Assembly (NCBI RefSeq): GCF_000421465.1
Contig: NZ_ATXB01000002.1
Coordinates: 362,690-426,689, forward strand
Source of the DNA: Methylohalobius crimeensis 10Ki
GTDB taxonomy: Bacteria > Pseudomonadota > Gammaproteobacteria > Methylococcales > Methylothermaceae
Length of the DNA stretch: 64,000 nucleotides
Direction of reading: 5' to 3'
Below, piece after piece: positions 63,413 to 64,000 of the stretch (its first letter is position 1; every line of letters begins with the position of its first letter). The notes beneath the pieces were generated by a model that made no database searches, was not told where the DNA came from, and saw only the letters and a program-made list of their open reading frames with translations. The translations under genes were made by a program, and so were the position numbers.

Positions 63413-64000
63413 TCATTTACAGCCGGCATGTGCCACCGGTACCTTTTCCTCGCCGACCTGGGTCAGATGGCGGCGGGGGCGGAAGCTTCCGGCCGTGGCC
63501 TCTGCCACATCGAGCGCGAACGCCGGGGGAATATCGTCCGATTGGAGACAATTTTCCTTGATATGGGGAAATATCTGATCGTAGCGCAAAATCTCGTGCT
63601 GACTGACTCGCCGGTGGATATGGGTCCGGTTGAGATCCGAAGTATGCCGGAGTCCGGCCGAAGTAATAAGGTCGGCGGTAGCGTGCATGGTTTTGGCATG
63701 ATACTGGGCCACGCGCCGGGCTTTGTCCGCGACCACCAACCCGCGGTAAAGCCGGGGATCCTGGGTGGCGACGCCGGTGGGGCAGCGGTTGCTGTTGCAG
63801 GTCAGGGAATGCACGCAGCCCAGGGCGAGCATCATCCCGCGGGCGCTGTTGCACAAATCCGCCCCCAAGGCCAGATTCTTGACCAGGTGGAAACCGGTCA
63901 GAACCTTGCCCGAGGCGATGACGCGGATATGCGAACGCAGGCCATATCCGTGAAGACTGTCGGCGACGAAAGCCAGGGCTTCGCGCAGCGGCATGCCGAC
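63413..64000 (-). CDS. FMN-binding glutamate-synthase-like protein, 5' part beyond the right edge
   Basis: The visible C-terminal ~195 residues include the glutamate-synthase central/FMN domain end (LRSHIRVIASGKVLTGFHLVKNLALGADLCNSARGMM) and the iron-sulfur cysteine motif CNSNRCPTGVATQDP. Proteins of this kind (GltB2-like, about 500-550 residues) are separate from the large GltB and often of unknown partner. The ATG at 63994 is internal; the real start lies outside the window. It follows the repeat region on the same strand as the acetolactate-synthase-like gene. Confidence 0.85.
   Translation of the reverse strand, partial: VGMPLREALAFVADSLHGYGLRSHIRVIASGKVLTGFHLVKNLALGADLCNSARGMMLALGCVHSLTCNSNRCPTGVATQDPRLYRGLVVADKARRVAQYHAKTMHATADLITSAGLRHTSDLNRTHIHRRVSQHEILRYDQIFPHIKENCLQSDDIPPAFALDVAEATAGSFRPRRHLTQVGEEKVPVAHAGCK

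Overview
The window looks like chromosomal DNA of a GC-rich gammaproteobacterium (around 60% G+C by eye, not computed). Signs are an Rsd/AlgQ-type sigma-70 regulator, Mla/Pqi-style lipid transport operons ending in PqiC-like lipoproteins, cyclopropane fatty acid synthase, a MacAB-type exporter and many LemA/TPM/M48 envelope genes. A methylotrophic or chemolithotrophic lineage would fit the carbonyl-sulfide-hydrolase-like enzyme, the molybdenum hydroxylase and the MtrAB-type conduit, but no diagnostic gene (methane oxidation, ribosomal RNA) is present, so this is only a guess. I saw no tRNA, rRNA, CRISPR array or intact insertion sequence.

Layout. 0-6 kb: BaiN-type flavoprotein (cut by the left edge), CPBP protease, a long PfkB-type kinase converging on an aminoglycoside-phosphotransferase-fold kinase, an Smr protein and a zinc alcohol dehydrogenase. 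6-9.6 kb: first MCE/Mla-like operon (permease, ATPase, MlaD, PqiC). 9.6-15 kb: M48 lipoprotein protease, Rsd, NUDIX hydrolase, a Spy/CpxP-like gene remnant and a MacA/MacB-like exporter. 15-18 kb: FmdB zinc ribbon, beta-carbonic-anhydrase-like COS hydrolase, cfa. 18-27.3 kb, all on the minus strand: a DNRLRE surface protein, decaheme MtrA, MtrB porin and diheme cytochrome c in a tight operon, then an IorAB molybdenum hydroxylase with its own promoter and its maturation genes xdhC and mocA. This is the strongest redox module here and may link a periplasmic hydroxylase to an outer-membrane electron conduit.

27.5-39 kb: Tat-exported aldo/keto reductase, ADP/ATP-translocase-like carrier, a 47-residue cysteine-rich metal protein, MFS carrier, LemA-TPM-TPM operon, RRM protein, small envelope proteins, and a TetR gene plus DJ-1/PfpI gene that share an operator-like palindrome. 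39.2-41.9 kb: a bufferin-type (MNIO/DUF692) copper-peptide operon whose precursor carries an unusual tail of six NPCAAK-type repeats; this is the most novel-looking system.

42-50.3 kb: a carbohydrate block that appears to be decaying. It has a chimeric, frameshifted debranching-enzyme/glucosidase gene, a transaldolase that has lost the Schiff-base lysine, a GH15 gene whose expected ATG reads ATC, a core-MetE-like gene, an unknown gene, and a patatin missing its nucleophile region. 50.5-54.5 kb: a second MCE/Mla-like operon with the same gene order as the first. 54.6-64 kb: AhpD-like protein, a cupredoxin that looks frameshifted, a truncated haloacid dehalogenase, ZIP transporter, aldehyde dehydrogenase, malic enzyme, GST, acetolactate-synthase-like enzyme and the end of an FMN-glutamate-synthase-like gene, with two copies of a roughly 110-bp palindromic intergenic repeat.
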